A stretch of 64,000 bases of DNA from Aselliscus stoliczkanus. Taxonomy: Eukaryota; Chordata; Mammalia; Chiroptera; Hipposideridae. Location: the NCBI GenBank assembly GCA_033961575.1, contig CM066737.1, forward strand, positions 101,398,709 through 101,462,708, read 5' to 3'. The notes under the pieces were generated by a model that was not told the origin of the DNA, made no database searches, and saw only the letters and a program-made list of their open reading frames with translations. The first letter of the stretch is position 1. Each line of letters opens with the position of its first letter. This document shows, in pieces, positions 33,581-44,060 of this stretch. The position numbers were made by a program, and so were the translations under genes.

Positions 33581-34300
33581 AGCCTGTGTGTACGCCCAGG
33601 TCAAAAATCAAGGCTACAGAGAGTTTGAACTTGAAACCGAAGCAGAACCAGTTAAACAAATGAGCCATGTGGTATATAAGTTGCTTGATTGTGTAGAGCC
33701 ACACGTGGGAGAAATCAGGTATTGAGATTAAAGAAGTTGTAGAATAGAAAAGAACCCATTTGTAACCTACCATGGGAAATTAAGAATGAGCTGAACTCAT
33801 GCTGTAATTTTACCTCCTGGGAAGCACTGAATGCAGGGAAATAATATATCTACCAAAGTTCTATGTTAATCTTTTTTTTTCCCTAATAAAGGAAGGAGCT
33901 GAGCATTTACAGAATTCTGCTCCAGCTCACAATAATCTGACATTTGATTTTAGGTTTAAATCAGTTCTAAGAAACTGCAAATAGGCAATCAAGACTTTCA
34001 GGAACTGTAAAACAGGGTCACAGTCCCATAGGGAATATAAGATCATGAGTGGGCAAGACAGTGTGGCTTCGGGTCCAAAACCTCCTGCAGGGTATATTTT
34101 GGCTGGAGGTCCCGCTTCCTACATACAGCCACAGTCTCTGTTGAGCTCATCTGGGTGTGAAGAGGCTTGTATTTTATATATCAGTTTAGTTCATCACAAG
34201 AAAGATCCAATTAAAAACTAAAGCCTCCATCAAGCTGCCATTAATAGTTATCTTCCTTTCAGTTTGGAAGCAAGCCCCGTAACAACAAAGCCGGTGCAAG
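33581..34300. other. Unassigned non-coding DNA
   Basis: Nothing recognised; the minus-strand frame at 33393-33773 runs through the MER5A copy. Confidence 0.4.
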
Positions 34301-34302
34301 TA

Positions 34303-34891
34303 CAGTCAGTTCTGCTCTAACATGTGTGTTGAAAATGCAAATGTGTTCCAACGTCATTGATATATTAGGAAACAATTTGAGCATCATGCAAATTTTATGT
34401 TTACTTGTGTGCAATTTTGTCTGCAAGAAACAGGTGAACACAGAAAAGTGCACCCAGCTGACTGGGGCTGCATTTACAAAATGCACACAAAGGCACACAC
34501 CTGAAACATGTACCAGTGACTTCCGTTCACCTTAGGAGCCCCAACCATCCACAACTATTGTTACAACTTTCCATCTGGCTCCTGATAACGCACCTTCCAC
34601 CCCTTCACAATAACTTACAAGTTGCAAGCATTCTGATGCCCACTTCTGCAAGCTTTCTCCAGGAAAAGTGCCTTAACTATTGTTGTATTTATGTGTTTCT
34701 TAACCATATAACATGTGTAAAACTGCTACCATTTTTATTAGGTTCCCACATATTTTTTATGCACTACTAAGTTTTTAAGTGTTTTGCCCTTGATCTCATT
34801 TATCCCATAAGCCCTGTGGTTTTTATCGCATAATTTTGCATAGGATGGTAATTTTCTAGGAACTCTTGTCATGTTATAGCAGAACTGACGG
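34303..34891. mobile_element. TA-flanked DNA transposon, Tc1/mariner-like, family unnamed
   Basis: The left end is CAGTCAGTTCTGCTCTAACA and the right end on the other strand is CCGTCAGTTCTGCTATAACA: 18 of 20 match, and both continue TG. TA is directly outside at 34301-34302 and 34892-34893. The 589-bp interior has no open frame that resembles a transposase. This fits a non-autonomous TcMar/Tigger-type element, but I do not recognise the family. Confidence 0.82.
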
Positions 34892-34893
34892 TA

Positions 34894-35348
34894 GTTTATT
34901 TGAGAGGCAAGGGAACACTGCTAAGGAAACAAGGAAGCAAGACAGGAAGGAAAGACAGCCTATAAAGAGTGTGCTGTCAAGCACATTACTACTGTGGGTG
35001 ATGAGAGTTCAATCCCACTGGGAAATGCTGGAAATGGTGCAAGACACGGCTCAGATTTATCCCACCTGAAAGGCAAGGGAGCTGGGGTATTTATGCACCA
35101 ACTCGTCTCAGGCCCCACTTAAGGGCTGCTCCTGGGGGTGTTGATTCCAGCCTGCTGAGCCTTCAGGAAGACCAGAAGATGCAGTTATTGACAGATGGAA
35201 ATCCCCCTGGAGCATACTGGAGTGGTAAGACCCAAGGGATATGAGTCATCTCCCTATGAGCATCTGCCACAAAGGCCAAAAAAGGGGAAGAAACACTGCA
35301 GAACAAAAGAAGACAAGAAGGTGGGATTGCACATTTCAAACCCTCTTA
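34894..35348. other. Unassigned non-coding DNA
   Basis: Nothing recognised. Confidence 0.4.
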
Positions 35349-35484
35349 CTGTAAACCAGAGTTTCCCAAGCAGGTAGAGTACTAGGAATCACCTGAGGTT
35401 TGTTAAAATATAGATTTCTGGGGCCCACCCACATCTATTGAATCCAATTCTCTCCATAGAAAGGGTCTGGGAATCTGCTGCTGC
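35349..35484 (+). mobile_element. MER5A-type remnant, cut at its 3' end
   Basis: AGAGTTTCCCAAGCAGGTAG, GGAATCACCTGAGGTTTGTT, TAGATTTCTGGGGCCCACCC, GGTCTGGGAATCTGCTGCTG. The last third is missing where the reverse L1 end begins. Confidence 0.7.
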
Positions 35485-35489
35485 TGCTT

Positions 35490-35680
35490 CTTTTATACTT
35501 TTTTAAAATTACATTTATTGGGGGGACAATGGTTAGTAAAATTGCATAGGCTTCAGATGTACAATTCTGCAATACATTATCTATATATCACATTGTGTGC
35601 TCACCACCCAGAGTCAGTTCTCTTTCCATCACCATTTGACCCACTTTACCCTCTTCTACCAAGCTTCCTAATGGAGAACA
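35490..35680 (-). mobile_element. LINE-1 3' UTR fragment
   Basis: Reverse L1 3' text after a T-rich start: TACATTTATTGGGGGGACAA, TGGTTAGTAAAATTGCATAG, GCTTCAGATGTACAATTCTG, TGTGTGCTCACCACCCAGAG, CCATCACCATTTGACCCACT. It is severely 5'-truncated and seems to have landed inside the MER5A copy. Confidence 0.8.
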
Positions 35681-37010
35681 ACATCATACCCCCATTGCCG
35701 CCCTCCATAGTGACTGTCTCATCCAGCAAACCTGGGAAATACTGCCAAACGAACTGCCAGATTCCAACTGGCCATGGGAGAAGCCCGTATACTGAGTCCC
35801 AGGGGCAGAATTGTGATGGAAATCACTGTGGCAGAGGCCTAAGGTGGTCTTCAGCCTCTCCACCATTCAATTACATCCACTCTCAGAAGACAATGAGGTG
35901 GCAGGCCAGCTGTGGTCATTTGTTTCTTCCTTTAATCTTCAACAGTAAGTTGCTTATGGAGAGTGAGGGTCCAGGCATGCAGGCCTCCCTTCCAAGGTTA
36001 CATCCTGCCCACCCACAAGCAAGGTCACTTAAGGCCCCAGAATAGCTTCTCTCATCATAGAGATAACTCGGCTTCAGGAAATTGCTGTAAATTTAATCTC
36101 CTAAAGCTTAAGGCCAAGGCAATCCCACCTCACTACCCACGGTGGAGCACAGAGCTAGAATTCCGCAGACATGCAGCCCTTCTACAACCAGAATGGATCT
36201 CTTGTGCATCAGTGTCAATTCCTTATTTTTTCTTAACCCAAAACATGGCTCATTTCCGAGCCTGGCCAACTGAACGAACCCCTCATCTACGAAACGGAAT
36301 GAAATAACTTGATGGAGAATGTTGCTCTAGGGTTGATAAGTAAACAAACCTACGTCATCAGTTAAATTGGCCATTGAAGTCTTATGGCTGCATCCAAAAA
36401 GTCCAAAAATAAAATGTCAGAGTAATGAGGCTGGAGTTTATTTTTACATGCAACAATGTATGAATCAGAAGAACAGACTCGTCCCTCGTGGCTAAGGGGG
36501 GATGGAGAGACCAGCCATTTGGGCTCCCTTTGGAAAATCTAAACAGTTTCACCACTCGATTTATAATCTCACTACTTAAGTACCACCTCGGATGCTGCTA
36601 TAGAAACCGCGCTAACCTTGCACATGTGTTTGTATTAGGCATATTGGAAAGCAATGCTTTCCTCACTGCTCATTAATGGCAGTTCATAGCACTGAAGCCA
36701 TCTCCGTGTGACATCTTCTGAACAAATACGCCAACAGGAAAGGCGGGGCATCTGCAGACCAATAACCCCACAATGAAGAAAGAGACAGACTGTGTAAAAG
36801 CCCATGTCCAATCCTCAGGACAAAGTGTGGTTTAGCTGGCCCTCCAAGAGAATGCAAAGCATTTTGGGAAATTCTAGAAATCCTGAGTTCAGCACTCACT
36901 GCCCACTTGATATCTCTCGTTTCCAGGGTCCTTATCTAGAAAGGGGGGTGGGAAGAGAGATGTGTCATAGGATCTGAGAAAACAGGAAAATAGGGAAAGG
37001 TATTTAAAAA
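35681..37010. other. Repeat-poor stretch
   Basis: About 1.3 kb without a recognised repeat. CCTACGTCATCAG near 36350-36362 resembles a CREB/AP-1 site and TAAACAAAC at 36341-36349 resembles a FOX site. The 175-codon frame at 35518-36045 begins inside the L1 fragment and is not a gene. Confidence 0.35.
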
Positions 37011-37020
37011 GAGAAAAAAG

Positions 37021-37498
37021 GACCGGCCGAGTGGCTCAGTTGGTTAAGAGTTGGCTTAAGAGCATGAGCTCTGAGCAACAGTGCCATGGGTTCGATTCCC
37101 ACATGGGTCAGTGATGCTGCGTCCGAGCTGAGCTGTCGCTGAGCTGCCAACAGGTGACAGGATGGCTCAGCTGGTGTAACAACAAGATTACCTGTTCAGT
37201 GGTGGGCTACGCCCACCCGCAACTAAGACTGAATTTGGCACCTTGAGCTGAGCTGCTGCCCGGATGGCTCAGTGGCTAGGATGTGCACTCTTAACAACAT
37301 GGCTGCTGGTTCGACTCCCGCATAGGATGGTGGCTACGCCCACCCGCAACTAAGATTGAACACAGCACCTTGAGCTTAGAGGCCACGAGCTGCCCATGGA
37401 AAGCCAGATGGCGACTAGCGCCCTCCACAACGAAGATTGAAGAACAACAACTTGGCTGGTCCCTTTCCCCAATTCCCCAATAAAATCTTTAAAAACAA
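37021..37498 (+). mobile_element. Composite tRNA-derived SINE with two tRNA-like units
   Basis: Unit one begins GACCGGCCGAGTGGCTCAGT and has the B-box GGTTCGATTCCC at 37089-37100. A second tRNA-like unit starts CCCGGATGGCTCAGTGGCTA near 37258 with the B-box GGTTCGACTCCC at 37308-37319. Each is followed by GGCTACGCCCACCCGCAACT-type text, so the middle is itself duplicated (37205-37230 and 37331-37356). It ends CCAATTCCCCAATAAAATCT and an A-rich tail. Flanking AAAAAGAGAAAAAAG / AAAAATAGAAAAAAA are a weak duplication. About 478 bp. Confidence 0.88.
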
Positions 37499-37907
37499 AA
37501 AATAGAAAAAAATAACAGTTTGTACTTGTAGCCAAGGGTAATATTACCAAGGGTGAACAGCTGTCAGGGACAAACTTTGAGATAGACTCTGGGGTACAGG
37601 GGGTACACCTTTCAAGGGTGACAGCTTTTATGATGCTTAGTTCAGATACTAAGGTGCTGATTAGCAAATGTTAGTAGAAAGTTACTCTGTGTGCTGGATT
37701 ATATTTGCTTTATGAGCATATGTACAGATGCTGGAATCATCATTTGTGGCTATTGTGTTGCTGTTATTATTATGGCATAATTGCTTTAAAATAACATTCC
37801 TTTATTCCAACTGGCTTTGATTACAAGAAGGCATTTGGTATAACTGCCTTTTGTATAACTTTTGTCTAACTTTTGTAACAACTCCTGATTGCTGATGGGA
37901 GAGGCAG
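37499..37907. other. Unassigned non-coding DNA
   Basis: Nothing recognised. Confidence 0.4.
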
Positions 37908-38100
37908 CACGGCCCAGCAGAAAGACTATAGAAGACCCAGCATAAACCCTGGATCACCTACCTTTTAATTGTGTGACCCTGAGTAAGTTCCTTAACCTCT
38001 CTGAGTCTTGAGTCCATCTTTTGTAAATTAGAGATGCAAGTTGTAAAGCTGACCTTTCCAACCTCACATGGTTGTTATAAGGGCCAAATGAAAACCCTAT
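37908..38100 (+). mobile_element. MIR SINE
   Basis: GGCCCAGCAGAAAGACTATA, AATTGTGTGACCCTGAGTAA, GTTCCTTAACCTCTCTGAGT, and ACATGGTTGTTATAAGGGCC follow MIR order. Confidence 0.75.
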
Positions 38101-38440
38101 TTAAAAATCTGTTTTAAAGTAACATGCCATATAGATTCAAATTGGTTGTAACTATTACCTGAAGTTCAGGAATGAAGGAGGGTACCTCCCAACAATATTA
38201 TTTGCTAGAGAACAGTGGACGCTTTAAAATAATGTCATCTGAACTCCATCATGGCCACTGGACTTTCAGTGTCAGTGCTTAAGAGACTTTGTTTTGAGTT
38301 AGCTCCATTAGGTAGAGTTCCAAGGGCAGCACTGTAGTGTGGGTATAGGAAGGAACATAACAAGGTGCTTACATGTAGGTTCTAGGTTTGAATCCTATCT
38401 CCAATCCTTATCAGCATACTTAGCTTCCCTGTACCCAAGT
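38101..38440. other. Unassigned non-coding DNA
   Basis: Nothing certain. Positions 38330-38450 may be a weak MIR trace. Confidence 0.35.
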
Positions 38441-38444
38441 TTCT

Positions 38445-39010
38445 ACATAAAATATTGATATACATAATACCAACCTTATTATACCCAAAACAAATGAAAA
38501 CTGGTATTCAAACAAACAGATGTACATGCACATTCATGCAGTAATATCCACAGTAGCCAAAAGGTAGGAAGAGTTCAAAGGGACATCAGTGGATGAATAG
38601 ATATACAAAATGTGGCATATCAATACAATGGCATTTCCTTCAGACATGAAAAGGAATGAGGTACTGACACATGCTACAGTGTACATGAACCTTCAAAACA
38701 TTATGCTAAGTGAAAGAAGCCAGACACCAAAGGACAAATATTGTATGACTGCACTTAAATGAAATGTCCAGAATGAGCAAATCCACAGAAACAGAAAGCA
38801 GATGGTGGTTGCCAGGGCTGGGAGAGGGGAAATAGGGAGCAACCATTAAATGGATATGGTTTCCTCTTGGGGGTGACAAAATTATTTTGGAAACAGATTG
38901 AGGTGCTGGTTGCACAACATGGTGAATGTACTAAATGCCGCTGAATTGTTAACTTTAAAAGGAGTAACTTTGTACTATGTAAATTTCACTTCAATTTTAA
39001 AAATACAATT
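38445..39010 (+). mobile_element. L1M-type LINE-1 3' end
   Basis: Classic old L1 end: ATGCAGTAATATCCACAGTA, GTGGATGAATAGATATACAA, GCATTTCCTTCAGACATGAA, CTAAGTGAAAGAAGCCAGAC, AATATTGTATGACTGCACTT, AAATGAAATGTCCAGAATGA, ATGGTGGTTGCCAGGGCTGG, then TGTACTATGTAAATTTCAC. Only the end of ORF2 and the 3' UTR remain. A short (AAT)n tract at 39012-39045 grew at its tail. Confidence 0.9.
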
Positions 39011-39045
39011 CTAATAATAATAATAATTATAATTATAATAATAAT

Positions 39046-39145
39046 GCCAACCTCAGGCTTATAATGAGAATTAAATGAGATGGTATGTGTAAAACACTTA
39101 GCATTATGCCTGGCAGAGTAAACATTCAATAAATGCTGACCTTTA
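39046..39145 (+). mobile_element. MIR SINE 3' fragment
   Basis: TTATAATGAGAATTAAATGA, GATGGTATGTGTAAAACACT, TAGCATTATGCCTGGCAGAG, TTCAATAAATGCTGACC. Confidence 0.8.
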
Positions 39146-40954
39146 TCACTCCTGCCCCTGTCTTTCAGAGAAACAGTGAAATACTTAGCAAGGCCACATT
39201 ATGAGAGATGAACTAGATTAAGACCAAATGACATTCTTGGCTCCTGATAAAAAAGGGTACTCTAACTCATACTCTAAAAACAGGTGAACACACCCCTTTA
39301 CCTCACTTAATGAACCCCAAAGCTCTCTAGTGGTTTTGTCTATGTCTTGGGCAAGTGCCAATACGAATAATGGGTGACCAGGCACCCCAGGTAAACCAAG
39401 GCAAGAACTGGCCTGGTCTTCACTAAAACTCCTCATCTAAAATGGGAAAAGAAGCAACTGTGTTTTACATTCTAAAAGGGAAAGCCCTTCCTGGCAAGAA
39501 GCATGGAGAATCCCCACAGGCGAAATTTTCTGGAGATTTAAAGACACACCTGGATGTCTTGCCATTCTTCATTTTTTCACTTTGATCTTCATTGCAGTGT
39601 GGTGAGGTGTGGTTTCAGGTATTTGTGTTTTTTCAGCTCAAAGCAAAAATCCAGCACAAGTGAAGACCAGGAAAGGTATGACAGACAAGTTCACAGAAGC
39701 ATACAAGTCACAATAGAAAGGATGTCATCACATAAATACCCCAGATGTCAAAACAGCAATAAAATCATCTCTTCACTCATTTCACGATTGTTAATGATCC
39801 ATAAGCTAAGTATCCATTTATGAAGCCCATGAAATATGTCATCCAAAGATGTCACCTTTTATAAATGAAAGGGTAGGGTTATTGTTCTGGTTTTGTTTGT
39901 TGGCTATTTTGGGATTCTTTTTGCAAAAAGCCTAATTAGACTATCCAGTGGGATTGTAAAAATCCAGACACAGGCTGGGGGAAAAAATGAACTATAAAAG
40001 ATAGTAGTGAATCTTAAAAGTACACTTCAAAATACACTCCATCACATACGATTGGTCATTGAATATGACTGGTAGTTTTTCCAGCCTTAAGTGTGTCCAA
40101 GTGGAATATATGTCACAGATTTAGTCCCTGAAATCCAGTGAACCTGAAAAATCCCCAGCAGATTCAAAAAGGCACAGCTATATCTACTTGACAAAATCTC
40201 ATTTCCAACTAGGACCTAGATGCAAGGGAGTTTGGGAAATGTAGTTTATGGCTTTCCAGACTCTCCAGCACAGTACAGGAAGGCATGCTAGAAGGATTTG
40301 AGACTGAAGGCGAAGTGCCAATGCACTGGTTTGTGAAGAATTAGCAAGGCAAAAATTCTTGTGGCTCCCTTCACTCTCACAGAATTACCAACAGTTGCAA
40401 AGAGAACAGTAGAGATTAAAAAGTCCCTGAAGGATCTCCACTGCTGTCAGCCTAAGAGCAACCTACCTGCCTTTAATAAGCAGCCTGTATAATATTCCCA
40501 TCTTTCTGATGAATATGTCTGTGAGAATAAGACATGGGCAAGGCAGCCTGTTTGTGCTGCTTCTAGGACTGAGTGCTCTGGAGATGCAAGGTGACAAAGT
40601 TCTTCATGATTCTAACAAATTTCACACATGGTACTTAATTCCATATTCCCTGGTTCTATTTCAGTGGAATCCACAGAGTGATGATTTGGTTGAGAGTCAG
40701 ATGAGGAATAATAATGCTGGGTGTGAAGATTAAATGGGGTGATGTAGAGGGAAGCACCTGAGGCTCAAATGTGAATTTTCCAGGGTATTATTGGGGAACG
40801 GTTGGAAGACGAAGGGAAAGATCCTACATTCAGTCATCTTCCCTTCTCAGGTCCTGGCATCCCATTACACACACACACCCACACAATGTTTCCACCGTCA
40901 TCCTTGCTGGAGAGACAATGCAATTTAATAAAAACAAATTAAATAGTGAGTCAG
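39146..40954. other. Long stretch without recognised repeats or genes
   Basis: About 1.8 kb. Nothing recognised beyond a possible MIR trace at 40680-40750. Confidence 0.45.
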
Positions 40955-41150
40955 GAAACCTGGTTGTCTTTTGTTTTTTCTTTCTGAAACCTGGTTTTGA
41001 TTCTCTGCTCCCTCATGCTTGGCTTTGGTAAGTCACTTTCCCTCTCTGAGGCTGAACTTCCTCATATGGAAAATACCAGTAACTGCAACATGACTGTTCA
41101 TCATGCAGACTACGTGAGAGAATGTAATCTAAGGTGTTAATACAGGAAAT
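40955..41150 (+). mobile_element. MIR SINE
   Basis: GAAACCTGGTTTTGATTCTC, GGTAAGTCACTTTCCCTCTC, TGAGGCTGAACTTCCTCATA, TGGAAAATACCAGTAACTGC, GACTACGTGAGAGAATGTAA. Confidence 0.75.
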
Positions 41151-41259
41151 CACAACGAAAACGAGAGTTGTCATTTTCAATCAGTAAATATACCTTGTAT
41201 CACCCATTTCAGATGAGCAAAGGTTAAAAGCTTGGTAATACTCAGAGCTGTTACAGGTT

Positions 41260-41464
41260 GGAAGAAAACTCTTACACACACAGGGTAGAAGCATAATAGT
41301 ACAACCTAACTGGAAGGCAATTTGGCAGTATCTCTCCAGCTAGAAAACGCACCACCCTTTGAACTGGCAATTTCCGGATATAATTGCAAGAGTAAACGAA
41401 GTTATAAGTAAATGAATATACAATGCATCAATGTTGATAGCAGAAAATACAAAATCCTATGTCT
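41260..41464 (+). mobile_element. Old L1M LINE, left part of a split copy
   Basis: CTAACTGGAAGGCAATTTGG, CAGTATCTCTCCAGCTAGAA, CCCTTTGAACTGGCAATTTC and TTGATAGCAGAAAATAC match the end of L1 ORF2 (GGAGGGCAATTTGGCAATAT ... CCCTTTGACCCAGCAATTCC ... TAGCAAAAAACTGG). The element resumes at 43622 with GTGGGGACTGGTTCAATAAA, which is the next text expected in L1. Everything between was inserted later. Confidence 0.85.
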
Positions 41465-41805
41465 AAACAGAAACAAACTCATAGATACCGAGAACATTTT
41501 GATGGCTGCCAGATGGGAGGGGGAAGGAAGTGTCGGGGAAATGGGAGAAAAAGGGGAAGGGATTAAGAAGTACAAATTGGCAGTTACAAAATAGTCATGG
41601 GGATGTAAAGTACAGCATAGGGAATATAGTCAATAATATTGTAATAGCTATGTATGGTGTCAGATGGATACTAGACTTATTGGGGTGACCACTTCATGAA
41701 TTACATAGATGTCTAATCACTGTTGTACACCTGAAACTAATGTAATGTATATCAACTGTAATTGAAAAATATAAAAAAGTACATGTTAGAAAGGAAACTT
41801 TCAAA
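41465..41805 (+). mobile_element. Younger LINE-1 3' UTR inserted in the old L1M
   Basis: GATGGCTGCCAGATGGGAGG, GGGATTAAGAAGTACAAATT, GGCAGTTACAAAATAGTCAT, GGGATGTAAAGTACAGCATA, GGGAATATAGTCAATAATAT, TGTACACCTGAAACTAATGT, ending TGTAATTGAAAAATATAAAA. An imperfect 14-base duplication flanks the whole insertion: AAATCCTATGTCT at 41452-41464 and AGATCCTATATCT at 43623-43635. Some 40-50 bases beyond the first A-rich tail, plus the part right of the mariner (43572-43621, ending AAAATTAAAAAAAGAAAGAA), appear to belong to this insertion. Confidence 0.82.
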
Positions 41806-41894
41806 TTATTATTGTAAGATGCATACAAGGCCTGACAAGTAAGTTCATGAACTCATCCTAGAAGAAGTGCTCCATACCTCATTGCTGAATATCA

Positions 41895-43376
41895 CTATGA
41901 TCACCTTCAAAGTACTCTCCTTGGGAAACTATGCACCGATGCCAACACCTAGTCCACCCTTCAAAGCAATTTTGGAACTCTTTATCTGAAATGGCCATCA
42001 GAACTGTCATCGTATTACCCTTGATGTCCTGAATGTCATCAAAATGTCTTCCTTTCAATATTTCCTTTATCTTCGGGTAGAGAAAGAAGTCATTGGGGGC
42101 CAGATCAGGTGACTAGGGAGGACGTTCCAATAGTTATTTGTTTACTGGCTAAAAATTCCTCATAGACAGTGCCATGTGAGCTGGTGTATTCTCGTGATGC
42201 AAGAGCCATGAATTGTTGGTGAAAAGTTCAGATCATCTAACTTTTTCACACAGCCTTTTCAGCACTTCCAAATAGTACACTTGGTTAACTGTGTGTACAG
42301 CTGGTACAAAATCATAATGAACAATCCCTCTGATATCAAAAAATGTTAGCAAAATCGTTTTGACTCTTTTTTTTTAGGATTTTATTGGGGAATTGGGGGA
42401 GGGGAACAGCATTTGGGAATCAGGGAAGGGGAGCAGATAAATTGCTGTCCTTTTGTTCTTCAGTCTAGTTGTGGAGGATGTCGCTTCACTGACCCATGTT
42501 GGTATTATCATTGCACTCTTCCCGGGTGAGGCAGTTGCTTGCCGGCCTTTGGACAGCTGCTCACCGTGGCACACGGCAGCTCACGAAAGTGCAAGTCAGC
42601 TGCCGGCCAGCCCCACTGCAGCCTATGCCATTGCTGGGACTCACGGCAGCCCAGCTCCAGGTCGATCTGTTGTTCACCATTTTAGCTGTGGAGGGCGCAG
42701 CATCACTGGCCCTCATATGTGGTGATCCGAACCGGGGCCCTGCTGCTCAGAGCTGGAGTCCCAAGCCAAGTCCCAACCAACACGCCACTCAGCCAACCCC
42801 CGTTTTGACTCTTGATTTGGACTGACAACACTTTTTTGGTCATGGAGAATTGGCTGACTTCGATTGCACACTTTGATGCTTTGTTTCAGGTTCATGTTGG
42901 TACACACATGTTTCATCATCAGTCATAACATGGCCCAAAACATGGTCTCTCCTTGCAAAAGGTCTTGGCAAACTTGGAAGTTTGCTTTTGCTCATCGTTG
43001 AGATCCTTTGGGACCATTTTTGCACACACCTTCCTCATGCCAAGATTTTCAGTTAAGATTTTCCTAACTGTTTCTCTATCGATGTTTACCTAGTCTGCTA
43101 TGCTTCTCACAGTGAGTTAATGATTTTGACACACAATTTGGTGAATTTTTGCAATGTTTTCATCAGTTCTGCTCGTTACCGGCTGCCCTGACCTCTCTTC
43201 ATCAGTGACACATTCTCTCCCCTCAGAAAAACATTTAATCCATTTGTACACCGCCGTTTACTTCATGGCATTATCCCCATAAACTTGGACTAACATGTTC
43301 CTGATATCACTTCCACTCTTGCCGAGTTTCACAAGAAATTTAATGTTTGTTCATTGCTCTAATTCAAGCTCAGACA
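41895..43376 (-). pseudogene. Mariner transposase pseudogene, split by a SINE
   Basis: A probable start codon lies at 43376-43374 on the minus strand and reads MSELELEQ before an in-frame TGA, so the frame is broken at once. Further on, VQVYGDNAMK and, after another stop, TAVYKWIKCF resemble the N-terminal helix-turn-helix region of mariner transposases. Near the C-terminal part, 42112-42089 reads SPDLAPND, the mariner signature that carries the third catalytic aspartate of the D,D34D triad. The SINE at 42369-42800 splits the frame. The enzyme would cut and paste DNA between terminal repeats in the nucleus, but this copy is dead. Confidence 0.85.
42369..42800 (-). mobile_element. Long tRNA-derived SINE inside the mariner, 13-bp TSD
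   Basis: A perfect duplication, CGTTTTGACTCTT, lies at 42356-42368 and 42801-42813. On the minus strand the tRNA-like head (GGGGTTGGCTGAGTGGCGTG) comes first. A GC-rich body of about 300 bp follows, and it ends CCCCAATTCCCCAATAAAAT and an A-rich tail. It shares its body with the copies at 45592 and 52689. The plus-strand frames of 90 and 109 codons here are antisense artefacts. Confidence 0.96.
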
Positions 43377-43621
43377 TTCTCGTGATGGCACACAAAAACA
43401 TACAACAGCAATAATGAACACCACTCATCACGACACCACCACACGTCGACATGAACACGGCTGTGAGACCCTGATATACCAAGGTTATGAAACCTTACTG
43501 AGCTGTTTGTGCAGTGCTGCCAATGTAAGCGCACGGTGGCGAGTTTGCAAGCTTAATTGTTAGATCTTGTAGAACCTTGACACCAGCACTTGACAAGATT
43601 ACTAAAATTAAAAAAAGAAAG

Positions 43622-44060
43622 AAGATCCTATATCTGTCAGTGGGGACTGGTTCAATAAATTATAGAGTTTTAAATACTATGCATCTGACAAAAAGAATGA
43701 TTAGCTCATTTGGAACTGGAAAGATTTTAAGGTTTGTTATTAAGTTAACTAAAAAGCAAGATAATGAACATTATGTGTATTATTAGATAGATTGATAAAG
43801 AGAGAGATTCATGCAAACACACATATAGGTAATTGAATAAAACCTTTTTTCTGGAATAATACGCATGAACCTGGTATCAGTGTTTATCTTTGAAGAGAAG
43901 CTAAAACTCAGGGGAGAGGAAGGCTTTCATGTTTCATTTTATTTTATTCCTTTCTTTATAATTGGAAGTTTTATTTTTAATCTTATGTATGTGTTTTATG
44001 TTTTAAATTTCAAATTACACAGGATAAAGCAAAACTAGCAAATGGAATAAAGAAGCCCTT
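43622..44060 (+). mobile_element. Old L1M LINE, right part of the split copy
   Basis: Resumes with GTGGGGACTGGTTCAATAAA, then TACTATGCATCTGACAAAAA, GAATGATTAGCTCATTTGGA, CTGGAAAGATTTTAAGG, as expected after the left part at 41260-41464. The rest is an AT-rich decayed 3' UTR. Confidence 0.8.

Larger units (their letters stand above)
41826..43569 (-). mobile_element. Mariner transposon, 1.3 kb when its SINE is set aside
   Basis: The left terminal repeat is CAAGGCCTGACAAGTAAGTT (41826-41845), and the right one on the other strand is CAAGATCTAACAATTAAGCT. They remain alignable for about 33 bases. TA lies outside at 41824-41825 and 43570-43571. The span is 1744 bp; subtracting the 432-bp SINE and its 13-bp duplication leaves 1299 bp, the usual size of a full mariner. 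So the element is full length by size. Ends and body are diverged between the repeats, and the transposase is broken, so it cannot act on its own. Confidence 0.93.

Noticed and set aside
35518..36045. 175-codon plus-strand open frame
   Set aside because: Its start lies in the reverse strand of an L1 3' UTR, and the rest has no recognisable motif.
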